Program-made: the position numbers and the translations under genes
Shown: positions 7,271-16,025 of the stretch, piece by piece
Numbering within the stretch: the stretch's first letter is position 1
Layout: each line of letters opens with the position of its first letter
Assembly (NCBI GenBank): GCA_024401745.1
Contig: JAKSKK010000023.1
Span: 1 to 32,832, forward strand
From: Bacteroidales bacterium
Lineage (GTDB): Bacteria; Bacteroidota; Bacteroidia; Bacteroidales; UBA932
Direction of reading: 5' to 3'
DNA: 32,832 bases
The notes under the pieces: model-generated
Told to the model about the DNA's origin: nothing
The model's database searches: none
What the model saw: only the letters and a program-made list of their open reading frames with translations

Positions 7271-8881
7271 ATGTTCAAGAAGACCCTTGCGGGCGTGCTC
7301 ATACTGCTCACAGCCTGCACAGCCTTTGTAAAAGCCCAGGACCTCAAGTCAGGCCCCTACAAGCTTCCCTACAAGAACACATACACAAAGAACGTCTTCG
7401 TGGCTGAGAACGAGTTCCGTACCAAGCCCGCCACATGCACCAAGCCCGGCACATTCGAGCAGGCAAAGAAGGTGCTTCCCGCTCCCGTATGGAAGGGACA
7501 CGAGAAGGAGATCGAGATGTACTGGCATGCATGGAAGATCGCAGTAGGTCACATCTGCCAGCCTCAGGAAGGCTCAGGCTTCGTGTCATCATACCTCGAC
7601 GTTGCATACAACGGCAACATCTTCATGTGGGACACCTGCTTCATGATGATGTTCGCCCGCTACGGCTACCATTTCTTCCCTTTCCAGGGCTCGCTCGACA
7701 ACTTCTACGCAAAGCAGCACCCCGACGGATTCATCTGCCGTGAGATACGCGCCGACGGTTCTGACTGCTTCGAGCGCTACGACCCCACCTCGACCGGTCC
7801 GAACCTCCTCCCCTGGGTGGAGCTCGCATACTACCGCCAGTTCGGCGACCTTGACCGTCTGCACGCCATCTTCCCCGCTCTCTGCGGCTACGCACAGTGG
7901 TGGAAGCTGAACCGTACATGGCCCAACGGCACATACTGGAGCAGCGGCTGGGGCACCGGAATGGACAACATGCCCCGCGTCAAGCCCGAATACAATCCCA
8001 TCTACTCCAACGGCCACATGGAGTGGCTCGACACCAACCTCCAGCAGATACTCGTAGACGAGAGCCTTCTGCAGATCGGTTTCTTCACCGAGCGCTGGCA
8101 GGAGATCGAGGACATGGAGGACGAGATGAAGTTCCTTAAGAAGCACATCAGCGAAGTCATGTGGAGCGACGAGGACAACTTCCTCCACGACGTATATGCC
8201 GACGGCAGCCTCTGCGACACCAAGGGAATCAGCGCCTTCTGGGCACTCCAGGCCGACGTGCTGGAGCAGGAGAAGCTCGACAAGCTTGTGGATCACCTCA
8301 AGGACGACAGCGAGTTCAACCGCGCACACCGCGTGCCTTCGCTCAGCGCCGACCATCCCAAGTACAACCCCGCCGGCCGCTACTGGCAGGGCGGCGTATG
8401 GCCCGGCACAAACTACATGGTGATCGACGGTCTCTGGCGCCACGGCTACCGTGACCTCTGCCGCGAGATCGCTCAGAACCACTACCAGTGCGTATTCGAC
8501 GTCTGGAAGGACACCGGCACATTCTGGGAGTACTACGCACCCGAGAAGGTCGAGCCCGGCTTCATGGCACGCAAGGACTTCGTGGGCTGGACAGGACTTC
8601 CGCCCATCGCAGTGTTCATCGAGTACATACTCGGCATCAAGTCCGACTACTCCGAGGAGACCATCGAGTGGGATATCACCAAGCTCGAGGAGCACGGAAT
8701 CGACCGCTATCCCTTCGGACCCGAGGCTCTCGTGAACCTCAAGGTCGCTGCCCGCAAGAGTGCAGACGACACCCCCGTGATCAACATCACCACCGACGTA
8801 CCCTTCAACCTCTCAGTCATCTGGGGTAATGGACAGACAAAGACCGTCCGTGTAGAAAAATCAGGAAAAGTACAGTTATGA
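7271..8881 (+). CDS. Secreted GH63/MGH1-like (alpha/alpha)6-barrel glycoside hydrolase
   Basis: The 536-residue protein resembles the trehalase/GH63/mannosylglycerate-hydrolase fold. The signals are an aromatic-rich barrel entry (GNIFMWDTCFMMMFARYGY), the acid-type loop GTGMDNMPR (Asp232) and the base-type segment TFWEYYAPE (Glu420), with GRYWQGGVWPGTNYMVIDGL between them. GH63-clan enzymes are inverting alpha-glycosidases using such an Asp and Glu pair. Relatives act on alpha-glucosides, alpha-mannosides or mannosylglycerate, so the exact bond is open. The N-terminus (MFKKTLAGVLILLTAC) could be a lipobox with Cys16 or a Sec peptide cleaved after KAQ at 23. It sits 1 base after the phosphatase fusion and overlaps the ROK kinase by ATGA, so translation is probably coupled. 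The kinase would use the sugar released here or by another enzyme. Confidence 0.82.
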   Translation: MFKKTLAGVLILLTACTAFVKAQDLKSGPYKLPYKNTYTKNVFVAENEFRTKPATCTKPGTFEQAKKVLPAPVWKGHEKEIEMYWHAWKIAVGHICQPQEGSGFVSSYLDVAYNGNIFMWDTCFMMMFARYGYHFFPFQGSLDNFYAKQHPDGFICREIRADGSDCFERYDPTSTGPNLLPWVELAYYRQFGDLDRLHAIFPALCGYAQWWKLNRTWPNGTYWSSGWGTGMDNMPRVKPEYNPIYSNGHMEWLDTNLQQILVDESLLQIGFFTERWQEIEDMEDEMKFLKKHISEVMWSDEDNFLHDVYADGSLCDTKGISAFWALQADVLEQEKLDKLVDHLKDDSEFNRAHRVPSLSADHPKYNPAGRYWQGGVWPGTNYMVIDGLWRHGYRDLCREIAQNHYQCVFDVWKDTGTFWEYYAPEKVEPGFMARKDFVGWTGLPPIAVFIEYILGIKSDYSEETIEWDITKLEEHGIDRYPFGPEALVNLKVAARKSADDTPVINITTDVPFNLSVIWGNGQTKTVRVEKSGKVQL

Positions 8882-9705
8882 TCATAGCTATCGACCTGGG
8901 CGGCACCAAGATCAGGGCCGGCCTCATCAACAACGGAAACGTCGACAAGATTCTCTACGAACTCTGCAATGCCAAAGGCTCCGAGCAGGATGTCATCGAC
9001 CAGATATGTGGTATGATCGACTCCCTCATGAACCCCGAGGTGAAGGCCATAGGCATAGGCGTCCCTTCAGTGGTCGACGCAGAGAAAGGCATCATCTACG
9101 ACGTGGTTGCCATCCCCTCATGGAAGGAAGTGCACCTCAAGGAGATACTCGAGGCAAAGTACGGCCTTCCCGTGAGCGTCGACAACGACTGCAACTGCTT
9201 CGCCATCGGCGTCGCAAAGTACGGCGAGGCCAAGCCTTTCAAGAATTCAGTCTGCGTCACCCTCGGGACAGGCGTAGGAGCAGGCATCATCATCGACCAT
9301 AAGCTCTACCGCGGCACCAACACCGGAGCCGGCGAGATCGGAAGCATCCCCTACCTCGACAAGGACTACGAGTACTATTGCAGCAGCCGTTTCTTCGAGG
9401 GCAAGGGTACGACAGGCAAGGACGCCGCAATCGCCGCAGGCAAGGGCGACGAGGCCGCGCTGGCACTCTGGAACGAGTTCGGTACCCACGTGGGCAAGCT
9501 GCTGGAACTCATACTGTTCGCATACGATACTGATGCAGTAGTCATCGGCGGAAGCATTGCAAATGCCTTCAACCTGTTCAAGGACAGCATGCTGGGCGAA
9601 TTGCAGAACTTCCCTTACCAGAAGGCGCTCGAGAAGTTCAAGGTCATGCCTACGTCAATGGAATATGTGGGGCTCTTCGGAGCCGCAGCAATCTGTGAAG
9701 ATTAA
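8878..9705 (+). CDS. ROK-family sugar kinase lacking the usual zinc-binding motif
   Basis: The 275-residue cytoplasmic protein has the ATP phosphate loop DLGGTKIRAG (6-15), the catalytic Asp in DNDCN (102-106) and a second nucleotide segment LGTGVGAG. These make it a ROK-type kinase (glucokinase, mannokinase, fructokinase or N-acetylhexosamine kinase). In most ROK proteins GAGEIGH is followed by a Cys-rich zinc motif CxCGxxGCxE. Here GAGEIG (150-155) is followed by Ser instead of His, and the region holds one Cys (Cys168) in YCSSRFFEG, so the zinc site is absent. It is slightly shorter than the usual 290-320 residues. It overlaps the glycosidase gene by four bases (ATGA), consistent with phosphorylating its monosaccharide product. 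There is no helix-turn-helix, so it is a kinase rather than a repressor. Confidence 0.9.
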   Translation: MIIAIDLGGTKIRAGLINNGNVDKILYELCNAKGSEQDVIDQICGMIDSLMNPEVKAIGIGVPSVVDAEKGIIYDVVAIPSWKEVHLKEILEAKYGLPVSVDNDCNCFAIGVAKYGEAKPFKNSVCVTLGTGVGAGIIIDHKLYRGTNTGAGEIGSIPYLDKDYEYYCSSRFFEGKGTTGKDAAIAAGKGDEAALALWNEFGTHVGKLLELILFAYDTDAVVIGGSIANAFNLFKDSMLGELQNFPYQKALEKFKVMPTSMEYVGLFGAAAICED

Positions 9706-9750
9706 TTCATCTTTATACACATCTTATTAATATTTATTAACAACTCTATC

Positions 9751-12700
9751 ATGAAAAAACTGTTTGCATTTTTTGCAGCACTGAGCCTGATCGCTGGTAG
9801 CATCAATGCTCAGACAGTGAAAGTGTCAGGTACAGTCAGCGACAGCTTCGGACCCGTTCCGGGAGCAGCCGTTCTCGTTCAGGGTACCACCACAGGTACA
9901 GTGACCGACATCGACGGTACTTACAGCATCCAGGCTCCGGCAAACGCAACCCTCGAGGTCTCTTGCGTCGGTTACAAGACCGCAACAGAGGCAGTAGGCG
10001 GTCGTGCTGTCGTGAACTTCATTCTCACAGAGGATTCAGAACTCCTCGCTGACGCAGTCGTTCTCGGTTACGGTGTCGCAACCAAGAAGAAGGACCTCTC
10101 TGCTTCAGTCGGTGTCGTTGCAGACCCTCAGGCTCTTGCAGCACACCCTGTAACTTCAACAGAGTCAATGCTTCAGGGACAGATCCCTGGCGTTACCATC
10201 ACAGCTCAGGGCGGTGACCCTACCAGCACACCTTCAATGGTGATCCGCGGACAGGGTTCCAAGAACGGAGATGCTGTCCTGTGGGTAGTTGACGGCGTGC
10301 CCGGTGCACCTATCAACTCACTTTCAGACATCGAAAGCATCGTTGTCCTCAAGGACGCCGCTTCAGCAGCTATCTACGGTGCACAGTCAGGTGCCGGTGG
10401 TGTAATCCTCGTCACCACCAAGAAGGGAACAAAGGGTGTCAGCGTGAACTACGACGGACTCGTTGGTGTTCGCTCAGTATCCAATGTACTTCAGCCCCTC
10501 AACGCCGAGCAGCAGCTCGAGATCACCAAGCTCGCCTACCAGAATGCAGGTCTTCCTTTGCCCGACGGCTGGGATACCTCAAAGAACCCCTACATCGCCA
10601 CCACCCGTACCAACTGGATGGACGAGATCTTCCGCAACGCCATCTATCATCGTCACAACGTGACTTTCAACGCCGGTACTGACAAGGCCACCAACCGTAT
10701 CAGCCTCGCATTCGAGGACAACCAGGGTGTTCTTGTAGGAACCTTCAAGAAGAAGGTCGGCATCAACTACCGTGGCGACATCCAGGTCAACAAGTGGATC
10801 AAGTTCACCGAAGACCTCAACTGGAGCACAACCACCAGCCGTGGTGCAAACACTGACGCAGGTACCGACGGTGTCATCGTCAACGCTCTCCAGATGCCTT
10901 CAAGCGCCGACAAGTACTTCTATGATGGAACAGGCTTCGGCGGTACCACCACTGAGGATCCCGAGTACATCGCCAAGTATGGCAGCTACTCAGGTATCCA
11001 CGGTATCGTTGTGAACCCTCTCCGCCAGCTCCTCGCAGACAACATCTATGATGGCAACAGCAAGCTGTTCACCACCACAGGTCTCGAGATCGGCAACATC
11101 GTGAAGGGCCTCAAGTTCAACAGCCGCTTCACATACTACACCAACCAGCAGTACTACAAGAGGTTCACTCCCAAGCGTACTGAGTGCGGTAGCCCCAACC
11201 CTATCAATGAGCTCTATGAGTCTTCATACAAGGACAATGGCTGGAAGACCGAGAACACCCTCACCTTCGACCGTACATTCGGCAAGCACAATGTAGGCGC
11301 TCTCCTCGCCACCACCGCTGATCACTACAACTCAAGAGGCAACAACATCACCAGGCAGTACTTCGAGGACGAGTCTGAGAACCTCCAGTATCTCAAGTAC
11401 TCTAACTCTACCCCTAATGTGGATGACTGGTACACAGGTGACGATGCAAACGTTGCATTCATCGCACGTGGTTCTTACAGCTACGACGACCGCTACTTCT
11501 TCACCGCTTCATGGCGCCGTGATATCGCCGGCCGTCTCCCCAATGGTCACAACTATGGCGACTTCCCCGCTGTAACAGGCGCATGGAAGATCTCCAGCGA
11601 GCCTTTCTTCCCCAAGAACGACGCCGTATCATTCCTCAAGCTCCGTGCATCATGGGGACGTATCGGTAACCTTGGTTCAGTTCCTATGAACTACAAGTCT
11701 TCTACCCTCAACACCGGCAACGACGGCAAGATCTCCATCAACGGTACAGAGACCACATCTCCTATCGGTGCACACATCTGGAACGGCAAGGCTCTCAACC
11801 CCAACCTTACATGGGAGACTTCAGAGCAGTTCGACCTCGGTCTTGACGCCGGCTTCCTCAAGGACCGCCTCAACCTTGGCATAGACTTCTACAACAAGCG
11901 CACTTACAACCTCATCCAGGATCAGAAGATGAACTGGCCCCACACCATCGGTGTAAGCGCCATGACCATCAACCTTGGTGAGATCCAGAACCGCGGTGTC
12001 GAGCTCTCTCTCGGATGGGCCGACAAGGTAGGTGACTTCTCATACTACATCAACGGAAACGCCGCTTACAACAAGAACACTGTCCTCAACATCGGTGTGA
12101 CCGACGCAGACGGCAACGCAGCTGTATGGGAGAACTCATTCCAGTATCGTGACGTCCGCTTCTACAACCGTACAGAAGAGGGTGGCGAGCTCAACCAGAT
12201 CTACATCATCAAGTGCCTCGGCCTCTTCCAGAGCGATGCAGAAGCTGCTGCATACGTTGACAAGAACGGCAACCGCATCCAGCCCGCCGCTGTAGCAGGT
12301 GACCTCAAGTTCGAGGACTTCAACGGTGACGGCAAGATCGACCAGGGCGACCGCCAGCTGTTCGGCAGCTCAACTCCTGACTGGACATACGCACTCAACC
12401 TCGGATTCACATGGAAGAAGCTCTCATTCAGCACAATGCTCCAGGGTGTATTCGGTGCACAGGCACTCCAGCTCGGCAAGATGGCATACGCCAGCATGTC
12501 AAGCAAGGTTCACAACCGTTCAGTCGACATCTATGACTCATGGTCATTCAACAAGGATTCAAACATCCCTCGTATCAGCGCACTTGACGACAACAGCAAC
12601 TTCATGACAGGTTCAAGCTGGTACCTCGAGAACTCTTCTTACCTCCGTGTAAAGAACGTTTCCATCTCTTACGACCTGACTGACGCCCTCCGCAAGATCA

Positions 12701-12864
12701 ACCACTTCGCAGAGCGCAACAGCTCAGCCCTCATCTACTTCTCAGGCGAGAACCTTCTCACTTTCACAAAGTACACAGGCATGGATCCTGAGTGCGGTCA
12801 GAACGACTTCCTGAGATATCCTGTTTCAAGAGTATTCTCATTCGGTGTCAAACTTACCTACTAA
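9751..12864 (+). CDS. susC: SusC-type TonB-dependent outer-membrane glycan transporter (pair 1)
   Basis: This is a 1037-residue protein. It has a signal peptide 1-20 (cleavage after INA), a carboxypeptidase-regulatory-like beta-sandwich at about 22-95 (VKVSGTVSD to VNFILTE), the SusC junction DAVVLGYG at 101-108, and a plug domain to about 225 with MLQGQIPGV, MVIRGQGS and KDAASAAIYGAQSGAGGVILVTT. A 22-strand-type barrel follows, with the family motif DFNGDGKID near 856-864, and it ends in an aromatic residue (KLTY), as outer-membrane barrels do. It imports oligosaccharides using TonB energy together with the SusD lid encoded 15 bases downstream. The 45-base gap after the ROK gene is AT-rich but shows no clean promoter, so it may be co-transcribed with the enzymes upstream. 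It is paralogous to the second SusC at 17678. Confidence 0.97.
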   Translation: MKKLFAFFAALSLIAGSINAQTVKVSGTVSDSFGPVPGAAVLVQGTTTGTVTDIDGTYSIQAPANATLEVSCVGYKTATEAVGGRAVVNFILTEDSELLADAVVLGYGVATKKKDLSASVGVVADPQALAAHPVTSTESMLQGQIPGVTITAQGGDPTSTPSMVIRGQGSKNGDAVLWVVDGVPGAPINSLSDIESIVVLKDAASAAIYGAQSGAGGVILVTTKKGTKGVSVNYDGLVGVRSVSNVLQPLNAEQQLEITKLAYQNAGLPLPDGWDTSKNPYIATTRTNWMDEIFRNAIYHRHNVTFNAGTDKATNRISLAFEDNQGVLVGTFKKKVGINYRGDIQVNKWIKFTEDLNWSTTTSRGANTDAGTDGVIVNALQMPSSADKYFYDGTGFGGTTTEDPEYIAKYGSYSGIHGIVVNPLRQLLADNIYDGNSKLFTTTGLEIGNIVKGLKFNSRFTYYTNQQYYKRFTPKRTECGSPNPINELYESSYKDNGWKTENTLTFDRTFGKHNVGALLATTADHYNSRGNNITRQYFEDESENLQYLKYSNSTPNVDDWYTGDDANVAFIARGSYSYDDRYFFTASWRRDIAGRLPNGHNYGDFPAVTGAWKISSEPFFPKNDAVSFLKLRASWGRIGNLGSVPMNYKSSTLNTGNDGKISINGTETTSPIGAHIWNGKALNPNLTWETSEQFDLGLDAGFLKDRLNLGIDFYNKRTYNLIQDQKMNWPHTIGVSAMTINLGEIQNRGVELSLGWADKVGDFSYYINGNAAYNKNTVLNIGVTDADGNAAVWENSFQYRDVRFYNRTEEGGELNQIYIIKCLGLFQSDAEAAAYVDKNGNRIQPAAVAGDLKFEDFNGDGKIDQGDRQLFGSSTPDWTYALNLGFTWKKLSFSTMLQGVFGAQALQLGKMAYASMSSKVHNRSVDIYDSWSFNKDSNIPRISALDDNSNFMTGSSWYLENSSYLRVKNVSISYDLTDALRKINHFAERNSSALIYFSGENLLTFTKYTGMDPECGQNDFLRYPVSRVFSFGVKLTY

Positions 12865-12865
12865 T

Positions 12866-12872
12866 AAAGGAG
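12866..12872 (+). promoter_or_regulatory. Shine-Dalgarno-like AAAGGAG ahead of susD1
   Basis: AAAGGAG lies 7 bases before the susD1 ATG, right after the tandem stops of susC1 (TAATAA at 12862-12867). Bacteroidota mostly initiate without a strong Shine-Dalgarno and none of the other genes here shows one this good. It may raise SusD1 output relative to SusC1. Confidence 0.5.
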
Positions 12873-12879
12873 AATCGAT

Positions 12880-14529
12880 ATGAAAAAGATAATCATCATT
12901 GCTATTGCTTCACTTACAGCAATATTCGCTACAGGATGTCAGGATTTCCTCGATGTCAAGCCTCAAGGATCCAACACCACTGACACCTACTTCCAGAATG
13001 ACCAGCAGGCCATCGACGCCATCGACCACCTTTATCAGTATCTTGGCGACGAGTACCTCTGCTCACAGGATATCCACTGGGACGAGTGCTGTACAAACCA
13101 GATGTGCGGCGTCCGCGCAGGCGACTGCTCTGGTTGGTTCAACCACTTCAACCTTGAGTTCTCAGGTGACCGCGGAACCCTTCCCGATTACTTCAACCTT
13201 ACTTACGAGTACATCGCTGCATCCAACTGGGTTGTATCTGCCCTCCTCAAGAAGCAGGCAACAACCGAGCTCACCGCAGTCGAGAAGAGAAGCCTCGGTG
13301 AGGCTTACTTCATGAGAGGATTCTGGCACTATCTCGCAGCTCTGCGCTACGGCGCTCCCGAGACCGGTGTTCCTTTCGTAAAGTTCGAGACCTTCGAGGG
13401 TGACTACGACTACTCAATTCCTCCTCAGCAGGCTACCGTAATGGACAACTACAAGCTCATGATCGAGGACTTCGATGCAGCTGAGGCACTTCTTCCTTCA
13501 GTAAAGGACTACGACGCCAACAACCGTGGCCGCGCCTGCAAGGAGTCAGCCATCGCAATGAAGAGCCGTATCTACACCTACTGGGCAACATTCGACAACA
13601 GCCAGTGGCAGAACGTCATCGACAGCGTCAACAAGCTTCAGAGCATGGGTAGAAAGCTCACCGACACATACGAGGAGCTCTTCACCGAGGAGCCTTCAGA
13701 GTTCTTCTCTGACGAGTACTGCTGGGGCTACGCCTGCACAGGTTTTGGCAACGGTGGCGGTATCTGGTTCGAGGAAGTCTGCATAGCTTCCGACATGCTC
13801 GGATACTTCGACGGCTGGGGCGAGTTCAACGCATCAGCAGACCTCTACGAGGCTATGCTTGCTGACGGCGAGGGCAACGACCGACTCAAGAGGTCAATCC
13901 TTACCGTAGGTGAGACCGCAAACTTCGGCGACGAGAGCTGCGTGGTAATGCCTCAGTACGGCGACCAGAGCACAACCGGTTTCTTCATCAACAAGTGGAC
14001 GAACTCATTCAAGCACTCAGGCGCAATGGGTCAGTACTACACCGACTGCCGCATCAACATGATGTATCACTTCGTACGTTACGCTGACTGTCTGCTCTAC
14101 AGGGCTGAGGCTTACCTCAACAAGGGCGACCAGGCTAGCGCACTCAAGGACATCAACGCAGTCCGCAAGCGTTCAGGTCTTGCTGACTGGAACGGTGACG
14201 CATGGGAAGGTCTGTACCACGAGCGCTTCTGCGAGCTCGCATTCGAGGGCGGCAGCTGGTTCCATGAGATCAAGCGCTGGGCTCGTTCAGAGTACGCAAA
14301 GGTATCTCCTAAGATCAACCAGCTTGCTGTCAACGAGCTCAACGGCCACCCCAAGGCATGGATCTACACACTGAACGCTGACGGCGTCTACGAGCACACC
14401 TCTACAGAGCCGTTCATCCTCTATCAGTCTGATTCAAAGAAGTGGGCTGACTACAAGTTCGCTATGCCTTATCCTACCACCGAGGTCACCAACTCTAACG
14501 GTGCTCTCAAGCAGCCTGCAGGATACTAA
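12880..14529 (+). CDS. susD: SusD/RagB-family surface glycan-binding lipoprotein (pair 1)
   Basis: The 549-residue lipoprotein has its lipobox ending at Cys20 (IFATGC), followed by QDFLDVKPQGS, the standard SusD opening. Family segments include KRSLGEAYFMRGFWHYLAALRYG (the TPR-like helix that packs on SusC), VPFVKFETFE, RYADCLLYRAEAYLNKG and the C-terminal region with ALKDINAVRKRSGL and HERFCELAFEGGSWFHEIKRW. It caps the SusC1 barrel outside the cell and binds glycan. Its stop overlaps the first possible start of the DUF6057 gene (TAATG), and a terminator-like hairpin follows at once, so the susC1-susD1 message may usually end here. Confidence 0.96.
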   Translation: MKKIIIIAIASLTAIFATGCQDFLDVKPQGSNTTDTYFQNDQQAIDAIDHLYQYLGDEYLCSQDIHWDECCTNQMCGVRAGDCSGWFNHFNLEFSGDRGTLPDYFNLTYEYIAASNWVVSALLKKQATTELTAVEKRSLGEAYFMRGFWHYLAALRYGAPETGVPFVKFETFEGDYDYSIPPQQATVMDNYKLMIEDFDAAEALLPSVKDYDANNRGRACKESAIAMKSRIYTYWATFDNSQWQNVIDSVNKLQSMGRKLTDTYEELFTEEPSEFFSDEYCWGYACTGFGNGGGIWFEEVCIASDMLGYFDGWGEFNASADLYEAMLADGEGNDRLKRSILTVGETANFGDESCVVMPQYGDQSTTGFFINKWTNSFKHSGAMGQYYTDCRINMMYHFVRYADCLLYRAEAYLNKGDQASALKDINAVRKRSGLADWNGDAWEGLYHERFCELAFEGGSWFHEIKRWARSEYAKVSPKINQLAVNELNGHPKAWIYTLNADGVYEHTSTEPFILYQSDSKKWADYKFAMPYPTTEVTNSNGALKQPAGY

Positions 14530-16025
14530 TGGTAAATTCTGATAATAGAAGCGGAATGGAAACCCCATTCCGCTTCTTTAAACTTTCTAACATAATCATC
14601 GCAGCCCTGTTCATACTATGGACGGTGGGCTGTTTCTGGTTTTTCCAGAGCAAGTTCAGATACCACTTCTTCTTCATCGAGCAGAATCAGCTGTTTCTGA
14701 ACTCTCCCGACTGCCTGTCGGCCTATTTCAACAAGCCTGCATGGCTTGCCTGCATGGCAGGAGATTGGGCACAGCAGTTCTATCATTTCAAACTGGCGGG
14801 ACCTGCCGTTCTGGCACTGTCGCTGCTGATATTCGGCATCTTCGCCTTCCTGTCGCTCAGGGAATGCGTCCCCGCAAAGGCGAAAAGCTTCCTTCGCGAC
14901 TGGTGCCCAGCAATAGCCGCCCTTGCCCTCATGACAGTCGAGGCAAGGCTCTACCTTTACGAAAATGCCAGGCTGTGCACGCTCTACGCGCTGGGCGGCG
15001 GCATAATGCTCTGGTACGCATACCACTGCATAACTGAAGACTTCAGCAGGCGCAGATGGGCAGGCATCATCATCAACTCGGTGATATTCATAGCCCTGGC
15101 CGCCGTCTGCTACATCATGTTCGGCTACGGCGCTCTGGCATTCATCGCCCTTGAGCTGCTGTCGAGCCCCGCCGGCAGGCGCATCCCCGCCGGTGCAGTC
15201 ATCTCCATCGTGCTGGCCTTCTGCCTCTCAGGCAAAGTCTGCACACACTACCGCATGGAGCCCAAGGATGCACTTCTCTACCCCGGCCTCGGGCGCTGGG
15301 TAGATGCCACCAAGGCAAAGGGCGTCGAGGACCTGCTTACCTACAGCATAGAATACAGCCGCAGGAACTACAAGGGAATCATCAACCTGTACGAGCACAG
15401 CCGCAACGCCAAGACCCCTGAGATGTCGTTCTTCTATTCGGCGAGCGCAGCTCAGCTCGGAATCCTGCCCGACAAGCTTCTGAAGATGAAGAAGCCCAAC
15501 CTCGGGACCTTCATCCACCTGGACTCAAAGTCCAACCTGTTCACCATCGAAATGGCAGCCGAGCTCTATTATCTGATCGGTGACATGACCTATACAGAGC
15601 GTGCCTGCATGCACGCAAACAACTTCTCGCCCACCAAGAGGTGCGCGTCCCTGATCAAGCGTCTGGCTGAGGCCAACCTGGTCATCGGCGACTTCGAAGG
15701 AGCCGAGAAGTATCTCCGCCAGCTGCGAAGGTCCTTCATATACAGGGAATGGGCGGAGGACCATACCCCCGGCAGCTTCTCGGAGAAGGTGCAGCGTGAG
15801 CTTGACTACAAGCGCCAGTTCATCAACAACGCCAACGAGATAAGGATAGGCGACAACTGCCATACCATCCTGACCGGGCTGCTGGACGCCAACAGGAACA
15901 ACATCGTGGCGCTGGACTACCTGCTCTGCACCGACATCATAGCCAACCAGAAGGGCATGTTCATGCGCGACTACCAGAAATACGGACCGCGCGACTGCGA
16001 ACTTTACAACCGAATCGTGAAATGA
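14529..16025 (+). CDS. DUF6057-family multi-pass membrane protein with helical-repeat C-terminus
   Basis: 498 residues from the first ATG, but the second in-frame ATG (14556, METPFRFF) may be the real start because a hairpin occupies 14547-14577. The first half is hydrophobic, with about six to seven membrane segments (near 21-39, 88-110, 127-145, 150-167, 178-212 and 219-236). The family-like periplasmic loop EQNQLFL and PAWLACMAGDWAQQFYHF lies after the first. The second half (about 260-498) is soluble and TPR-like, with KRCASLIKRLAEANLVIGD and AEKYLRQL. I assign DUF6057 from this architecture and the loop motif. Its biochemical role is not known to me. It overlaps the next gene by ATGA, and the same family appears broken at 4348-5263, so it is a recurring partner of the locus. 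A scaffold or envelope-stress role is only a guess. Confidence 0.75.
   Translation: MVNSDNRSGMETPFRFFKLSNIIIAALFILWTVGCFWFFQSKFRYHFFFIEQNQLFLNSPDCLSAYFNKPAWLACMAGDWAQQFYHFKLAGPAVLALSLLIFGIFAFLSLRECVPAKAKSFLRDWCPAIAALALMTVEARLYLYENARLCTLYALGGGIMLWYAYHCITEDFSRRRWAGIIINSVIFIALAAVCYIMFGYGALAFIALELLSSPAGRRIPAGAVISIVLAFCLSGKVCTHYRMEPKDALLYPGLGRWVDATKAKGVEDLLTYSIEYSRRNYKGIINLYEHSRNAKTPEMSFFYSASAAQLGILPDKLLKMKKPNLGTFIHLDSKSNLFTIEMAAELYYLIGDMTYTERACMHANNFSPTKRCASLIKRLAEANLVIGDFEGAEKYLRQLRRSFIYREWAEDHTPGSFSEKVQRELDYKRQFINNANEIRIGDNCHTILTGLLDANRNNIVALDYLLCTDIIANQKGMFMRDYQKYGPRDCELYNRIVK
14547..14579 (+). terminator. Terminator-like hairpin between susD1 and the DUF6057 gene
   Basis: A perfect 13-bp stem (arms 14547-14559 and 14565-14577, loop AAACC) is followed by TT and then AAACTTT, so the T-tract is short and broken. 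It begins 18 bases after the susD1 stop, the usual place for a terminator. It overlaps the 5' end of the next reading frame, including the ATG at 14556. It probably reduces, rather than abolishes, expression of the two downstream genes. Confidence 0.7.

Noticed and set aside
7589-8695. Long minus-strand open frame (368 codons) opposite the GH63-like gene
   Set aside because: Same bias effect; the Val, Ala and Leu-rich translation has no domain and the sense strand carries intact active-site motifs.
12301-12345. EF-hand or dockerin-like DFNGDGKID loop in SusC1 (also in SusC2)
   Set aside because: This loop is a normal conserved part of SusC barrels and not evidence of a cellulosome-type dockerin.
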